From positions 9,672,001 to 9,736,000 of the forward strand of contig OY754467.1 in assembly GCA_963575645.1 (NCBI GenBank): 64,000 nucleotides of DNA. Reading direction: 5' to 3'. This document shows, piece by piece, positions 33,441-44,802 of this stretch. The translations under genes were made by a program, and so were the position numbers. This DNA is from Xanthostigma xanthostigma. Lineage: Eukaryota > Arthropoda > Insecta > Raphidioptera > Raphidiidae. The notes below the pieces were generated by a model, which worked only from the letters and a program-made list of their open reading frames with translations, was not told where the DNA came from and ran no database searches. The stretch's first letter is position 1; every line of letters begins with the position of its first letter.

Positions 33441-34415
33441 TCGATGAACTAAGCAAATACTGAAGGCTTTTTTATTGTCTGACGTTTCGGCAAACTTTAT
33501 GCCATCTTCGGAGAATCAATGCTGTCTGTTTTCTCAGTATTGTTGTTATGTATAAAATAAATTAAAATAAAAAATGTCATCAACGGGTATTACCTATGTA
33601 TAAATGTGACATTTATACAATTTTTAGTAAATGTGACATTTATACAATTTTTAGTAAAAATCAGTCGTTTTTGACGTGATAACGTCTTATAAATTGATGA
33701 AACACCAGCTGCACACACGAAAAAGTATAACGTTCCGCCTGAGGCTGAGAGTGCAAGCGAGAGCGCGATATAAGCGACAGAGAGGCACGATCGGCAATGG
33801 CAATATGGCGCTAATAATAATTAATAAATGTCATTTTATTTTGTCAAAAATAACTGATCGCCGTCATTATGGATAAAATATGATATTATTCACAACGAAT
33901 GGAAATGTATTGATCAATTGATAGTTTGTACACAAACGCAGCTACATTTTGTATCAAAAACAAATCTTGGGAGATATCTGCATTTCATAACAGCAGATAA
34001 ATTATACGGTTTGTTAACAAATATATAATATATATACATTCTTTTAAATGTCTTTTATAATTGCTTAAAAATATGTATTTTGCTTTGGTTGATTAAATTA
34101 TTAGTCGGTAAAAATATAGTTTGACAGCTGTTAAAATTTAGGTTATGTATTATTAAATATGATATTCGAGTGGAATACGTTATCACGTAAAACTATCGTC
34201 CGTAAACCGACTTTACAGACAACCAATTTTTTTCTCAAGAAAAATAGTAATTTTAATACCCGTTGATGACATTTTTTATTTTAATTTATTTTATACATAA
34301 CAACATTACTGAGAAAACAGACAGCATTGATTCTCCGAAGATGCATAAAGTTTGCCGAAACGTCAGACAATAAAATGCAATAAAAAAAACCTTCAGTATT
34401 TGCTTAGTTCATCGA
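33441..34415. repeat. Inverted repeat with 150-bp arms and nested element
   Basis: 33441-33591 (gatgaactaagcaaatactg at the outside, ttcggagaatcaatgctgtc inside) is complementary to 34251-34415. The spacer is filled by copy 4 of the ACGTGATAACGT family (33669-34231), which inserted into a foldback element. Each arm has a hammerhead-like motif (33482-33511 minus, 34334-34363 plus). Confidence 0.85.
33669..34231 (+). repeat. ACGTGATAACGT repeat family, copy 4
   Basis: Same ends as copy 3, with a shorter left interior. From 33820 it follows copy 3 with only scattered differences. Nested inside the inverted repeat. Confidence 0.85.
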
Positions 34416-34479
34416 TCCTATGCCACCAGGATTCATCCTTTAATCTTCCAACATTTAAACAGGATCATCATCACTGTAA

Positions 34480-34640
34480 ATTATTAGAGTTATTTTTTAC
34501 AATTTTTTAGAATATTTTTGAAGAAGATCCAAATCCGGATCGGAACGTGATCTTTTGTAATATTCGTTTATAATTTTATTTTTGTCAATATAGATATAGT
34601 CTGAAAAAAATTGGTTGACAATTTTATTTATTTGAAGAGT
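34480..34640 (+). repeat. Dispersed repeat with hammerhead-like motif
   Basis: At 34518-34548: ttgaaga, perfectly pairing gatcc/ggatc around aaatcc, then ggaacgtga. Ends with the shared phrase gtctgaaaaaaattggttgac. Same family as 7099-7370 and 13370-13520. Confidence 0.5.
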
Positions 34641-34757
34641 TGATTTTATTCCACACTATTTTTTGAAAGACATCGCCTAGTATGACCAAAATATAATTTA
34701 CCTTCAGTGTCAGTATAGCCGGATTCTACTGTATTTGCCTAAAAAGTTGTCATGTTA

Positions 34758-35538
34758 AGGCCCCCATACACCTCGTTCTTTTTTGGCAGTTTTCATCGTC
34801 ACGATAAAACACGTCGGTCAAAACCGAAGTGTATGGGCAAAAACTGTCGATGAAACACGGCAGTTTTTATATCTGCCGAATCTTGATTTTAAACACGACG
34901 TGTTTGCTGGTTGTCGTTTTAAATCGTAATGTGTGGCGCTTTCCGATAAGAATCGACGTGTTTATTTAGTGGTGCGTCGTACAGCAAATAAGTCATATTA
35001 ATTAAATGATTGTAATTAGTTTGAGTATTGATTTATATTTTAATAATAACTCAAAATAAGTATGTTCGTCCATTCTCAGGTAATTGAACCAATCCCCAGG
35101 TTTAAGTTTCAGCTCGTTCAATTCATACAATTGTATCGAAAATTAAACCAATCTCCTGGTTCTAGTCGTAATTCATTTAGAAGATTTACGTGTGAAAATT
35201 GCCTGCGTTTAAGTAACCATTCTTTAGTCCATTTTGAACGTTTTCTTTTTGAAAATTTTAATTTTATAGCCACTGCGGCTGCAACTGCTAACGTTGTCGC
35301 AGGATCCATCAAAGCAGATCGTATTAATGATGCCACGACTTCAGAAAAACTGAACGAAACAACGCCTCTGTGCGGATATGGCCGTTGTTCGTGTTTAATT
35401 AACCGTACAGTTTTACCCGTGCGGTTAAAACTGCCATAAAAGAACGAGGTGTATGGGGATGGCCGTTGTTCGTGTTTAACCGTACAGTTTTACCCGGCGG
35501 TTAAAACTGCCAAAAAAGAACGAGGTGTATGGGGGCCT
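34758..35538 (-). mobile_element. PIF/Harbinger element, non-autonomous, with HARBI1-like remnant
   Basis: The termini AGGCCCCCATACACCTCG and their exact complement are flanked by TTA on both sides (34755-34757 and 35539-35541), the 3-bp duplication of PIF/Harbinger elements. The right end is partly duplicated: the phrase aaagaacgaggtgtatgggg also occurs about 80 bp inside. It contains a transposase N-terminal remnant on the minus strand. 781 bp, too short for a full element. Confidence 0.85.
35118..35336 (-). pseudogene. HARBI1-like transposase, N-terminal remnant
   Basis: A 72-codon minus-strand frame with an Ala-rich start followed by KRKRSKWTKEWLLKRRQF, SHVNLLNELRLEPGDWFNF. The W-x-K-E-W-L-x-K-R and NLLNEL...DW pattern is the N-terminal pattern of insect HARBI1-type nucleases as I recall them. 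The match ends at residue 66 in altered frame and the catalytic DDE domain is absent. The opposite strand has a 125-codon frame (35062-35439) with no known domain, read as its shadow. The ATG at 35336 fits a true start, but the element's own boundaries limit the gene to this piece. Confidence 0.65.
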
Positions 35539-35541
35539 TTA

Positions 35542-36669
35542 TACAGCTGCTTATTACGTGAACTGTGAATATTTGGAAGAGGCACGAAGTAATGAAATAT
35601 TCTGTATTCTGTGTTCAGACGGGACAAAGCTTGTCACTCGATATGGATTGAAATAAGTGATTGCATAATTGCGTAATAATTTTGTAATATCAAATGATAA
35701 TTTTAATACCTGAGTTCAGTTCTAGTTGAAGTACAAAATAAAACGTTTGTAAAAATTATCGTCGTAATTATTTAAACACTAGTGTTCTTTAAAATAAAGA
35801 CTATACCTTTGGTGACGCGTGATTGAGACTGAATTTTTTTCTTCGACAGTTTGGTCGTAAAAAATATGAGTGGTTTGTTTATAACATTTTAAATATTTTG
35901 TCAGCTAAATAAAAGCGTTGTATCATGTTTCGTAATTATTATAGAGTTCATATGACTATTGTGCATTGCAATAATTTAATACTTTTAGTACCTACTTCTA
36001 TATTCCGTTGTAGTGGATACATCAGTAAGTAGGCTATAATTACGTATATCATTTGAAATGTAGAACTGCAAGATATATTAATTTAAAGCGGTTAGTAATA
36101 ATCGTTCTAGTTAATAACGCGACGTTTGCATTTTGAATGATATAAATATATGTGTATTTGGAAGGAAGGAAGAAGTCACCTGGTAGGTCGACGTTGGTAA
36201 AGTAAATAAAGCATTATTAAATCAAATTCAATAGTTTTACTAATTTAAAAGAACCTGATAACCATGGCGATCCTGTCAGTTCAGGACAACACTACATGGC
36301 GACCTTGCCAGTTCAAGTCAACAATACACCGTAAAAAAAATCGTGTCCAAAATAAGGTTAGGCCTGATTCTACCACTTTTAAAACATTTAAATAAAAATA
36401 GTTTTCCGCGTAGGTTGTGCGTGCGTGTGTATGGGATTTACTTTTGTTTCCAATAACCATAGTGACGTAGCTGGATTCATCGGCGCCGATGGCAAAAATG
36501 ATTGATTGCACTTTTGCGGGTTTACGCCTCTGGAGCGAGTCGATAACTTCCGCAAAAATATACCAATTTGAATGACTTTTTAAAATATTTGGCTCAGCAA
36601 GGACCTCAATACAGATTTTGACGCCAATCGGACCAGCGTTTTTGGAAAAGTGCGCGATTTTGTTAATAT
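35542..36669. other. No gene seen
   Basis: 36005-36080 shares gtagtggatacat...aagtaggcta with 4885-4930 (dispersed repeat). A 76-codon frame at 36281 is unsupported. The remainder is unassigned. Confidence 0.45.
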
Positions 36670-36816
36670 ATATGTTACGGTTAATACAAGAAAGTAGTTA
36701 ATTCGCAAATTAACCGGCTAATACCCGAATTAACCAACGTCAAGGATTGGTTAATTCGGGTAATTAGCCGATTAATTCGCGAATTAACTACTTTCTTGTA
36801 TTAACCGTAACATATA
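36670..36816. repeat. Foldback with 64-bp arms and internal repeats
   Basis: atatgttacggttaataca at the left and its complement at the right enclose a short loop (acgtcaaggattgg). The arms themselves contain repeated ttaattcg/cgaattaac words. Near-perfect pairing. Confidence 0.85.
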
Positions 36817-38984
36817 CATTATACAATTATGAAATCGGATTTTTGTTCTTCAATGAAAAATATGAACGGAGTATGTATGTAGCTTTTATACCATATTGTA
36901 GGTTAGAGTACGATAACTCGATGTGCAAAATATCCCCTGGAAATACACAATTATTATTTTACAGTGTTATTAGCCGTTTCAAGTGCGGAAATTTGATTTT
37001 CATAAATTAATTATTATCGCACAGTGAAAAGGGAAGGGCGTTTGAAGGGAGTTCTTTAAAAAACAATTACGGGGTCGTGTATACAAAGTGAGATAGTAAT
37101 ACAGTAATTCTACACCAGTTGCTGACTTTAAAAAAAATTCAAAATTTGAGCACATCGAGTTATTGTACTGGAGTTATTGTAATATTATAAGTATATTTAT
37201 ATGCGGGAAGGAGAAAAGTTGTGGTACCGATTTGGCTATGTTAATTCGCACACACGAATTAACACAACCATCAGTTTGGCCACTGCAAACGCCGGATGTT
37301 TTATTGGCGGCTTGCGATTGCGAACAAACAAATGCGCATGCGTCATCAGCTTGCTGACAGTTTCTGACCGTTGTACGAACGGAGCTAAAATCTCATAGCA
37401 TAGTCGTTTTAAAATCCAAGACATCCTTTTTGATTGGTTTATTACGGACATGCAATCTTAAAAGAATTTATTCATATCGTGTGTAATATATCAAAATGGG
37501 ACAATCTGATACTTTATATGTTATTTTTTATTAATAACCAAGCGTATATAAAGCAGAAAACCAATATTTGAAAGTCGTTTTTGTCAGAAGAGAGAACTAA
37601 TCAACATGAAAACCATAATACAAGCGCAGATCTGTGGCGACAAGTCAAAATGACTTAAGTTAAAAAAATTGGAGTGTTTATCTTAGCACGCGCGTTGGGA
37701 GTTATTAAAAACTAATTTTTAATTTGCCTGCAAATTGAAATAAAATAATAAAAGGACGGATTGAGAATTGCTTAAATACAGCTATTAAACTCTACGCGCA
37801 TGCCAACATGGTCTCTGCCGTACTCTATCCTCCTCACACAGTGAACCGAAAGTCAACTACAACGATATAATATGGCGAAGTGTAAGTCAATGGTCGCTGC
37901 CTCTATTCTGATAGTAGCGAGCAACTTCATCTTCTTAACCCCTTCGAACCTGAATTTTATATTTTTAAAACGCAAAATATTTTTTAGGGTGTTTGGCTTA
38001 TTTAGGATGTAATTAAGTTATATTCAGTGAAAAACTAAATTTAACATTAACAGAATATTAGAAAATCTTATGTCCATTGAAATGGATAATATCTCAAAAA
38101 AAATTATTTTTTACGGTAATCACTAGTTTAAGACGTTTAATTACTTTTTAAGTATAATTAGTAAAGTTAACATCTTCAAATTAAAATAAATATCCGCACA
38201 AGAAAAATAGATTACATCACGAAAATGCGTGAGTTATACTGAGTAATACATAAGCAGAATGTACACTTTTACCAGCCCTGCGTGAAACCATGACTGCGGT
38301 CAACACTTGACTCGGTATTTCTACCTACACGCATAGTATTCATTTGTTTTGTTTGGCATATCTACATCTCAGATAAGCCCCAAGGACAATGAAATGTTTA
38401 TATTTGATATTTAATTACACTGACTTACATTACACGCGTTAGACTAGTATGTTCATTGAAATGACCGCCAGAAGGGGTTAATTTTAGTTTTCTCAAAGAA
38501 AGTAACATCCGACAATAAACGATTGTTTTATTCGGTTTGTAGAAGAGTTGCAAGTTCTAAATTTTTTTCACGGGCAATTTCGCGGCGTAAAAGTTAGTTT
38601 TAAATATATTAGTAGTGAACATTTGATTCGCCCGTCAACTGGAATGTTAAATATTATTTAATTAGAATTTTTACATACGCCAGTTTGCTTTGCGACGTCA
38701 GAAATATCCATTTTTGTATTAAAAAAAACTGGTCTCGCAGGAAATCAAGCATCAATGTTCTTCTCTCTTTTTCGTTTGTTTTATACTGCTTACTCTTCCT
38801 TAATTATATTTCTCAATCAACGGTTTTCTAGATATCCAATGGGAAAACTATTTCCTTTATCGCGATGAAATCGATTCTATCAGATCATTTTTCAGCAGCT
38901 AAAAACAACTTTAAAAATATTAAAACTTCTTCAAAAAATGTTCACCAAAAAGTGTAAAAAAACAGCGTCGGTGCCATTTTAAAT
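36817..38984. other. No gene and no recognised repeat
   Basis: The longest stretch without a recognised repeat. Frames at 37163-37451 (63-71 codons, both strands) have no domain. It may be unique sequence, useful as a host anchor. Confidence 0.4.
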
Positions 38985-39060
38985 ATGAAATTTTATAGTC
39001 ATTAATTGGCGCCGACCTTAAAACTTTGTTATTTTATGCATTTTAGTCAAGTTAAATTTT
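38985..39060. repeat. Fragment of AAAGTTTTGAGGTCGG family
   Basis: cgccgaccttaaaactttgttatttta matches the right arm at 2421-2446; the left arm is not seen. Confidence 0.5.
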
Positions 39061-39490
39061 TTTTTCTTTTTTTTGTACTTTTTAATAGCTTTGCATTATG
39101 AAGTTTACACAATATTAATCGCTTTCTTCCAAAATATTTTTAAAAAAACCTGTTATACTGGTTTAAGTAAAATTTATGTGAGACCATCCTGAAGGTTTGT
39201 TCTATTAAATAGAAAAAGAATAATAAAAATCGGTTTACAAATGCGAAAGATATGAGGTAACGTATATAAAAAACTACTAAACCGATTTAAAAATTTATAT
39301 AGAACCAATCTGCAAACTGTCTGAATAAAATGGCGTCGACATTTTCAAAATCGGTTATCCCCTCGAAAAGTTAAGGTTGAACATTCATTGAAAAAAATAA
39401 TCGTGAAGTCCATTAAAAGCTGACATTAGTACCGTATCAGTATTCTGTATCCCGATTTGAAATATTCTTTCACTTCTTTCGATATCCTCG

Positions 39491-40174
39491 TGGCTAGTTT
39501 ACACGTTGCGAGCGGCTGACATTGTGTACTCGCACGCCAGTAGTTCGGCTCGCCTGTGCTGTCCACATAATTCGAGTAGCTGCCCAGTCTCATGCGAGTT
39601 GTCGCGATGTCGAGTGAACGTGCTTTGATAAATGGCTGGTTTACACGTTGCGAGCTGCTGACTTGACAGTAGGCAGCTGCTCGCATTGTGTACTCGCACG
39701 CCAGTAGTTCGGCTCGCCTGTGCTGTCCACATAATTCGAGTAACTGCCCAGTCTCTTGCGAGTTGTCGCGATATTGAGTCAACGCGCTTTGATTAAAAAA
39801 TCACTCGCAACTCACTAGCGAGCTACTGCCGAACGCGTCTGAACGATGCGAGTGACGTGCAAGCTGCTGTCAGGCGCTAGGCGAGTGAAAACAAAAAATG
39901 TTGAAGTAACTCGCATGCTAGCTACTATCAAACACGCACATGTGAGTAACTCGTAAGATACGTCCATAGGTGCGAGTTACTGCACTGCAGCTACTCGGTA
40001 GACCGACTCGCACGCTAGCTCGCAACGTGTAAACCAGCCATAACTCGCATGCGAGCTACTATCAAACTCGCACGTGCGAGTAACTTGTAAGATACGTCCA
40101 TAGATGCGAGTTACTGCACTGCAGCTACTCGGCTGACCTACTCGCACGCCAGCTCGCAACGTGTAAACCAGCCA
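39491..40174. mobile_element. Element with duplicated TGGCTGGTTTACACG ends
   Basis: tggctagtttacacgttgcg at 39491 and atggctggtttacacgttgc at 39632 are answered by complementary ends at 40018-40041 and 40152-40174. The left 140 bp and right 134 bp are tandemly duplicated. Inner sequence is full of ctcgca/tgcgag words. Terminal type resembles Harbinger MITEs but no clean TTA/TAA duplication is seen. Frames of 60-118 codons are repeat by-products. Confidence 0.65.
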
Positions 40175-40707
40175 TCACTATGGCACTAGATGTGCAATCT
40201 ACTATTTCAAAATTGTAAACCAGATAAACTAGTCTCTTTAAAAAAAATTTAATAGTATTTTGTCTTATGATGTAGTACGTGCATTTTTACAGTGAACCTT
40301 TTCCAATATGCCGAGCAAACGTCCCCGCGTCTCATATTTCTTTTTACATTTCATCGACGTGTCTTCGAATAAAAAATAATGTTTCATTCTTTGCACGGGT
40401 ATGGGGCTGGTACCTTGACATCGTCTCACGTCCGTAATATAATATTATATTTAGTCATACATATGTATCATATAAATGCAATGCCATTTTTATATACTGT
40501 ATGTTTAAGGTACGTACCTCTCATGTACACTATCGATGGTGCTATCGATATGTATCGATTTTTGATATCAAACATCTATTGGCGCGTTTGACAGCTAAAC
40601 CATGCCGTGACGGAAACTCGATCACGCTCTCTTATATACCCTCTCTACGTTACCGCTTTCGACTTCTTTGTATGTGTGCGCGCATATATACCTACTGTAC
40701 ACTCGTT

Positions 40708-40746
40708 GCTTCTCTGTGTGAGCTGTCACAGCTCACACAGAGAAGC
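40708..40746. repeat. Perfect palindrome with 19-bp arms
   Basis: gcttctctgtgtgagctgt, one base, and the exact complement. It lies in repeat-R-like sequence; class unknown. Confidence 0.85.
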
Positions 40747-40799
40747 TTCGTACTGCGTGTGCGACTATAATAGTATGCTTGACACGTTCACCGCTTTGT

Positions 40800-40925
40800 A
40801 TTAGTTACAGGGCAAAATTTAGTCACTAGAATTTAGTTAGTTGACGGGGCGAAATTTAGTTACTAGAATTTCGCTTAAATGTATGTTTCACATCTGTTAG
40901 GCCTACCACGATGGCTTCTTATTTT
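40800..40925 (+). repeat. Repeat family R fragment
   Basis: gcgaaatttagttactagaa is duplicated and followed by tgtatgtttcacatctgtta, as in the copies near 55200 and 59250. Confidence 0.5.
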
Positions 40926-40978
40926 CTATCTTTCATCCCGTTGGACTGGAACATTCTGTATACATACATATGCATACA

Positions 40979-41007
40979 CGTGTGTGTTGGTGTGTGTGTG
41001 TGTGTAT
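40979..41007. repeat. (GT)n microsatellite
   Basis: Short, slightly interrupted GT run. Confidence 0.8.
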
Positions 41008-41202
41008 TTTATTATTGACAAACTGACGTCCTTGTACACTGCTAGGATAGCAATATATATTCAAAATCCATTCCAGTCTCACGTATTGAAAACTAATAAT
41101 GGCCAACGTGTCTTTTGGTCTTGGCTTCTCTTTTCCATCCAACCCTTGAAATAGTGTTGCTTTCATACGAGTCCCTGTATTTATCATTTATCAATTTTAC
41201 AA

Positions 41203-42060
41203 CACCTTTTTGTTTTGAGGTCCCCCGAATCCGAAAAACATATTTTTGGAAAAACGTTTGTCTGTTAGTCTGTGAGAACGATGAAGGTTAAATGGATGAA
41301 CGGATTGAAACCAAATTTTGGGAGGATGTTTGATACGTAAATATGAAGAGCACTATTTTTTTGGGGGAAAATCGGCGCATGCGCAAAAGAGATATATGCT
41401 ATAGCGTTGTTTTTACCATTTCAACCCACAAGTGGGGGAATCGTAGGTACTAGTTTAGGTCAAAAATCACTTTTCAAAAATTTTACAATATCTTTCCGCT
41501 GTGAGGTCCCCCGAATCAAAAAACATATTTTTGAAAAAACTCTGTGCGTCTGTTAGTTCTTGAACACAATACAGGTCAAACGGATGAGCGGATTGAAACC
41601 AAATTTTGGGAGGATGTTTGGTATGCAAATATGAAGAGCACTATTGTTTTTGGGGAAAATCGGCGCATGCTCAGAAGAGATATTTGCTATAACGGTGTTT
41701 TTTATATAATAATGGTATACTTTTCAAAAAGGCTTATTATTCTATTTATTTTTTCAGGAAAGTTTTGTTAATTTTTTTTCTAAACTTTATAGTTTCGGAA
41801 ATATTTTGGAAATAAAAAAAATTACCCGCTCTTTTATTTTATGGATCTAGTATGAACTAGTTCGGCATGCTTTGATTAATTTTTAGATGACGTGGAACAT
41901 ATTATGTAGGCAACCATGACAATGAATAGCAAATGTAATATTGAATACTAGCCATTACCCGCGTCACCTTACGCGATATCAGAAATTTTATTCTCTTTAT
42001 CATACTATATCAAATGTCAATATTTTCAATATTTCGGCCAATTGGCTGAATTTTTTTTAA
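41203..42060 (+). mobile_element. 640-bp repeat family M, copy 3 with partial duplication
   Basis: 41203-41412 is a first partial copy (gaggtcccccgaatcc to tgctatagcgttgttttt). A nearly complete copy then starts at 41414 with taccatttcaacccac and ends near ggccaattggctgaatttt. The right CCATTCCAA end is missing. Confidence 0.7.
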
Positions 42061-42956
42061 GTATTGATGTATCATGAGATGTTTGATGTTGATTCGTCGA
42101 GAGTAGTCATGTGACTCCTGAGGATTACGTCACAGTCTGAAGGCTGTGTGTTCAGATCACGTCGAGATCACCAGATGTGGCAACAAGAAATTAAGTATTA
42201 GGAATGATCCTAATTCTTTATTTAGTAATTAAATATATAGTATCTAACTAACGCCATTTATTAGACTGCTTGAATTTAAATTACGGAAAGATATGGTCAG
42301 TATTTTAACGTTACTACATTATTGTCTTTGATGTTTGCAACTTTTAATTTTTCACCATAGGTACCAGATCGCTTCTGTCAAAAATATTTTTTTATATTCG
42401 TTTTTACATGCATTTTAATGGGGATTGGGAAAACAAAATTAAAGACAGAGATCCTGTTACTGCAGTTTTAACTACATATTACTAGTTATTGGTACTCCGT
42501 ATTTAACAGTCAGGCTTCAAAGAAAACTTAATGCAAAAATGCATTATTTAAAAAAAAGTGTAAAGTTGCTACTTCATAACTTTGCTTCATAAAAACATAT
42601 GAATACGAATTTTCCAGCGGCGTCTAACACAGTACTTGAAGTTTGAGATGTTGAACTAGTACATTGCGAAGTTGGCATTATGTTAAATGCAAGATGTTAT
42701 AAAATAAGCAAACTTTCTGCTTTGCATTTAGTGCACTTTACTTATCTACGCTAGAATGTTAAATAAACTTCAACTATTTGTGCAGTTTTCAAATTACATT
42801 AAAATCGGCGATTTAAATAGATGATATAATATTTTCATGAGATTTTTAGAAGTGGAACTTCTTATGCGGCTCCACTATCTCGATCTTTGACTATTTGTTA
42901 TATAGAAATCATAGATATATATATTTAATAGATTGCGTATACACTAGCGCCTCCTG
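42061..42956. other. No gene seen
   Basis: 42090-42170 has a vague tRNA-like feel but no consistent cloverleaf. Nothing else is recognised. Confidence 0.45.
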
Positions 42957-43430
42957 TACCTTATAGAAGCCATTTTGTACGTGGAAAACGCCGTAAAAAG
43001 CGCGCGAGATTCAAAAATATTAATTATTTTATAATATGATTTTATTGAGAAAAACGACAAAACTCACAATAAACAGTGATATTTCGCTCCAAAACCTATT
43101 TTTATACTGAAACGTTTCAAAAATTACAAAATTGAGCATAAACATAAGGTAAAAGCGTAGAACATTTTACATTGTCAATTTGGCATCAAGGTTGACAAGC
43201 ATTGATGCCAATCTGACAATGTAAAATGTTCTAAGCTTTTATATTATATTTATGCTCAGTTTTGTAATTTTTGAAACGTCGCAATATAAAAATAGGTTTT
43301 GGAGCGAAATATCACTGTTTACTGCGAGTTTTATTGTTTTTCCATTACCATCATATTATAGAATATTTTATCTTTTTGAATCCCGCGCGCTTTTTACGGC
43401 GTTTTCCACGTACAAAATGGCTTCTAATGG
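42957..43430. repeat. Inverted repeat with 225-bp arms
   Basis: Left arm about 42960-43186 and right arm about 43206-43427 are complementary. From outside in: gccattttgtacgtggaaaa, aaaacgccgtaaaaagcgcg, gatatttcgctccaaaacct, tagaacattttacattgtca. The spacer is about 20 bp. Frames of 69 and 123 codons at 43252-43642 are by-products of the arm. Confidence 0.85.
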
Positions 43431-43636
43431 GAACCATTCTGCACAATGCTCAAGGATATAGGCATCCGCTATCTATTAATATATTACATAGATTATTTCT
43501 TTTATTTTTGCAATGTTCAAAGCTGCCTCTGTTCAAAGCTACCCCCCTCTCCCCTATCTATGTTAGAAATGGACCAGCAACGCTAGCTTCACACTTGTTG
43601 TCAAGACCTCTAGCGACACGACCGGATATCGCACTA

Positions 43637-43720
43637 TTATAGCCACGCCTTCGTTGCAGTTTCGAGTTCTGGTAGCAGGAGCTATGGATAGTCCGCCTCT
43701 CCATTTGATGACCCCTGTCC
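43637..43720 (+). repeat. Direct repeat flanking a Helitron, copy 1
   Basis: attatagccacgccttcg and gctatggatagtccg match 44395-44465 (attatagtcacgtcttcg, gctatggataatccg). The two lie on either side of the Helitron at 43759-44350. Confidence 0.6.
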
Positions 43721-43758
43721 AAGACGGTCGTTTTTAGTAATAGTTTATTGTATTTAGG

Positions 43759-44350
43759 ACTAGCGGTCCCGTCCGGTTTCACCCGGGTGTAAAAGAACGA
43801 ATGGGGAAAAGAGGAACATGAGTACACACATTCATCTTAGTTTACCGAGATGAATGTTGTGTCCAAATTTCATGATGATCGGAGTTACCGTTCAAAAGTT
43901 TTTGTCGATAAAGAGCAGTATTTAAACTTTTTTTTTAACTAATAATTTTTTTAAATGAATTAAATAAAATTAAAATAAATTTAAATGTAAGCCTTAGAAG
44001 AAAGCAATGTAGAAAATAAAAAAAAAAAATAAAAATATATTCACCCAACGTGGGGCTCGAACCCACGACCCTGATATTGACAGTCGCATGCTCTACTGAT
44101 TGAGTCATCTGTCGTTGTGTACTCAGAACGCTAATATGAGTATAATTAGTTAGTGTATTTCACCTGAATAGAAGCTTATTTTTGAGATACATTTTGCAAC
44201 ATTTTTCATTAATGCTCCGCTCATAGCCTATAGCCTTCCTCGATAAATGGGCTATCCAACAAAAAAATATTTTTTTCAATTTGAACCAGTAGTTCCTGAG
44301 ATTAGCGCGTTCAAACAAACAGACTCTTCAGCCTTATATATTAGTATAGA
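43759..44350 (-). mobile_element. Non-autonomous Helitron, long form with tRNA-like insert
   Basis: Minus-strand 5' TC at 44349-44350 and 3' CTAGT at 43759-43763 preceded by the CACCCGGGTG hairpin. Carries the same tRNA-Lys-like insert as 5608-6227; part of its 5' region near 44220 is deleted. Confidence 0.9.
44043..44114 (-). tRNA. tRNA-Lys-derived pseudogene inside a Helitron
   Basis: 72 nt, minus strand. D-arm region CTCAATCAGTAGAGC and T-arm GTGGGTTCGAGCCCCAC are intact, the latter pairing perfectly. The anticodon loop is CTGTCAA, as in the copy at 5889-5960, so these two Helitrons form a sublineage. The acceptor stem is lost. Confidence 0.75.
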
Positions 44351-44802
44351 TGTGTTTTCTGAAGAATTTTAAAGGCGCTCTACTACGATTATAGTCACGT
44401 CTTCGTAGCCGATTCGAGTTGTGGCAGCAGAAGCTATGGATAATCCGTCTGTCCATACAACGTATATCGGTTGCACCACGTCGCTTTGCCCCGCCGCCGT
44501 CGGAGCTCCGTAGAACCACGGTCACCAATAGCAACACGCTCCAGGCAAGGGTTGTTGCTGATCACGGCGATAGTCATCTTTTTTGCCGCAACGCCGTGCG
44601 AAAATATTAAAAAGATTGCACATGTATCGTCCGCCGATGTCGTCGGTTTTATGTCTGTCGTTTTTTTTTCTCGTTTAAACTGTGGAAATATTTTCTGTCG
44701 TCTTCAGAATAGCCTTGAACCGAAATTCACTTAAAATAATACCAGTTTAGTGTACCGACGAACATGGGTGGGGACCGAAACATTTTCCAAAAGGGGCACA
44801 CG
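44351..44802. other. No gene seen
   Basis: Contains the second copy of the flanking direct repeat (44395-44465). Frames of 63-87 codons have no domain. Confidence 0.5.

Noticed and set aside
35062-35439. 125-codon plus-strand frame
   Set aside because: Opposite strand of the HARBI1-like remnant; the minus-strand reading has the family pattern and this one does not.
39426-39782. 118-codon minus-strand frame
   Set aside because: Crosses duplicated transposon ends and encodes the same peptide twice.
42090-42180. Possible tRNA-like sequence (tgtgttcagatcacgtc)
   Set aside because: No B-box consensus and no consistent cloverleaf pairing.
43271-43642. 123-codon plus-strand frame
   Set aside because: It runs out of the right arm of an inverted repeat into unrelated sequence and has no recognisable domain.
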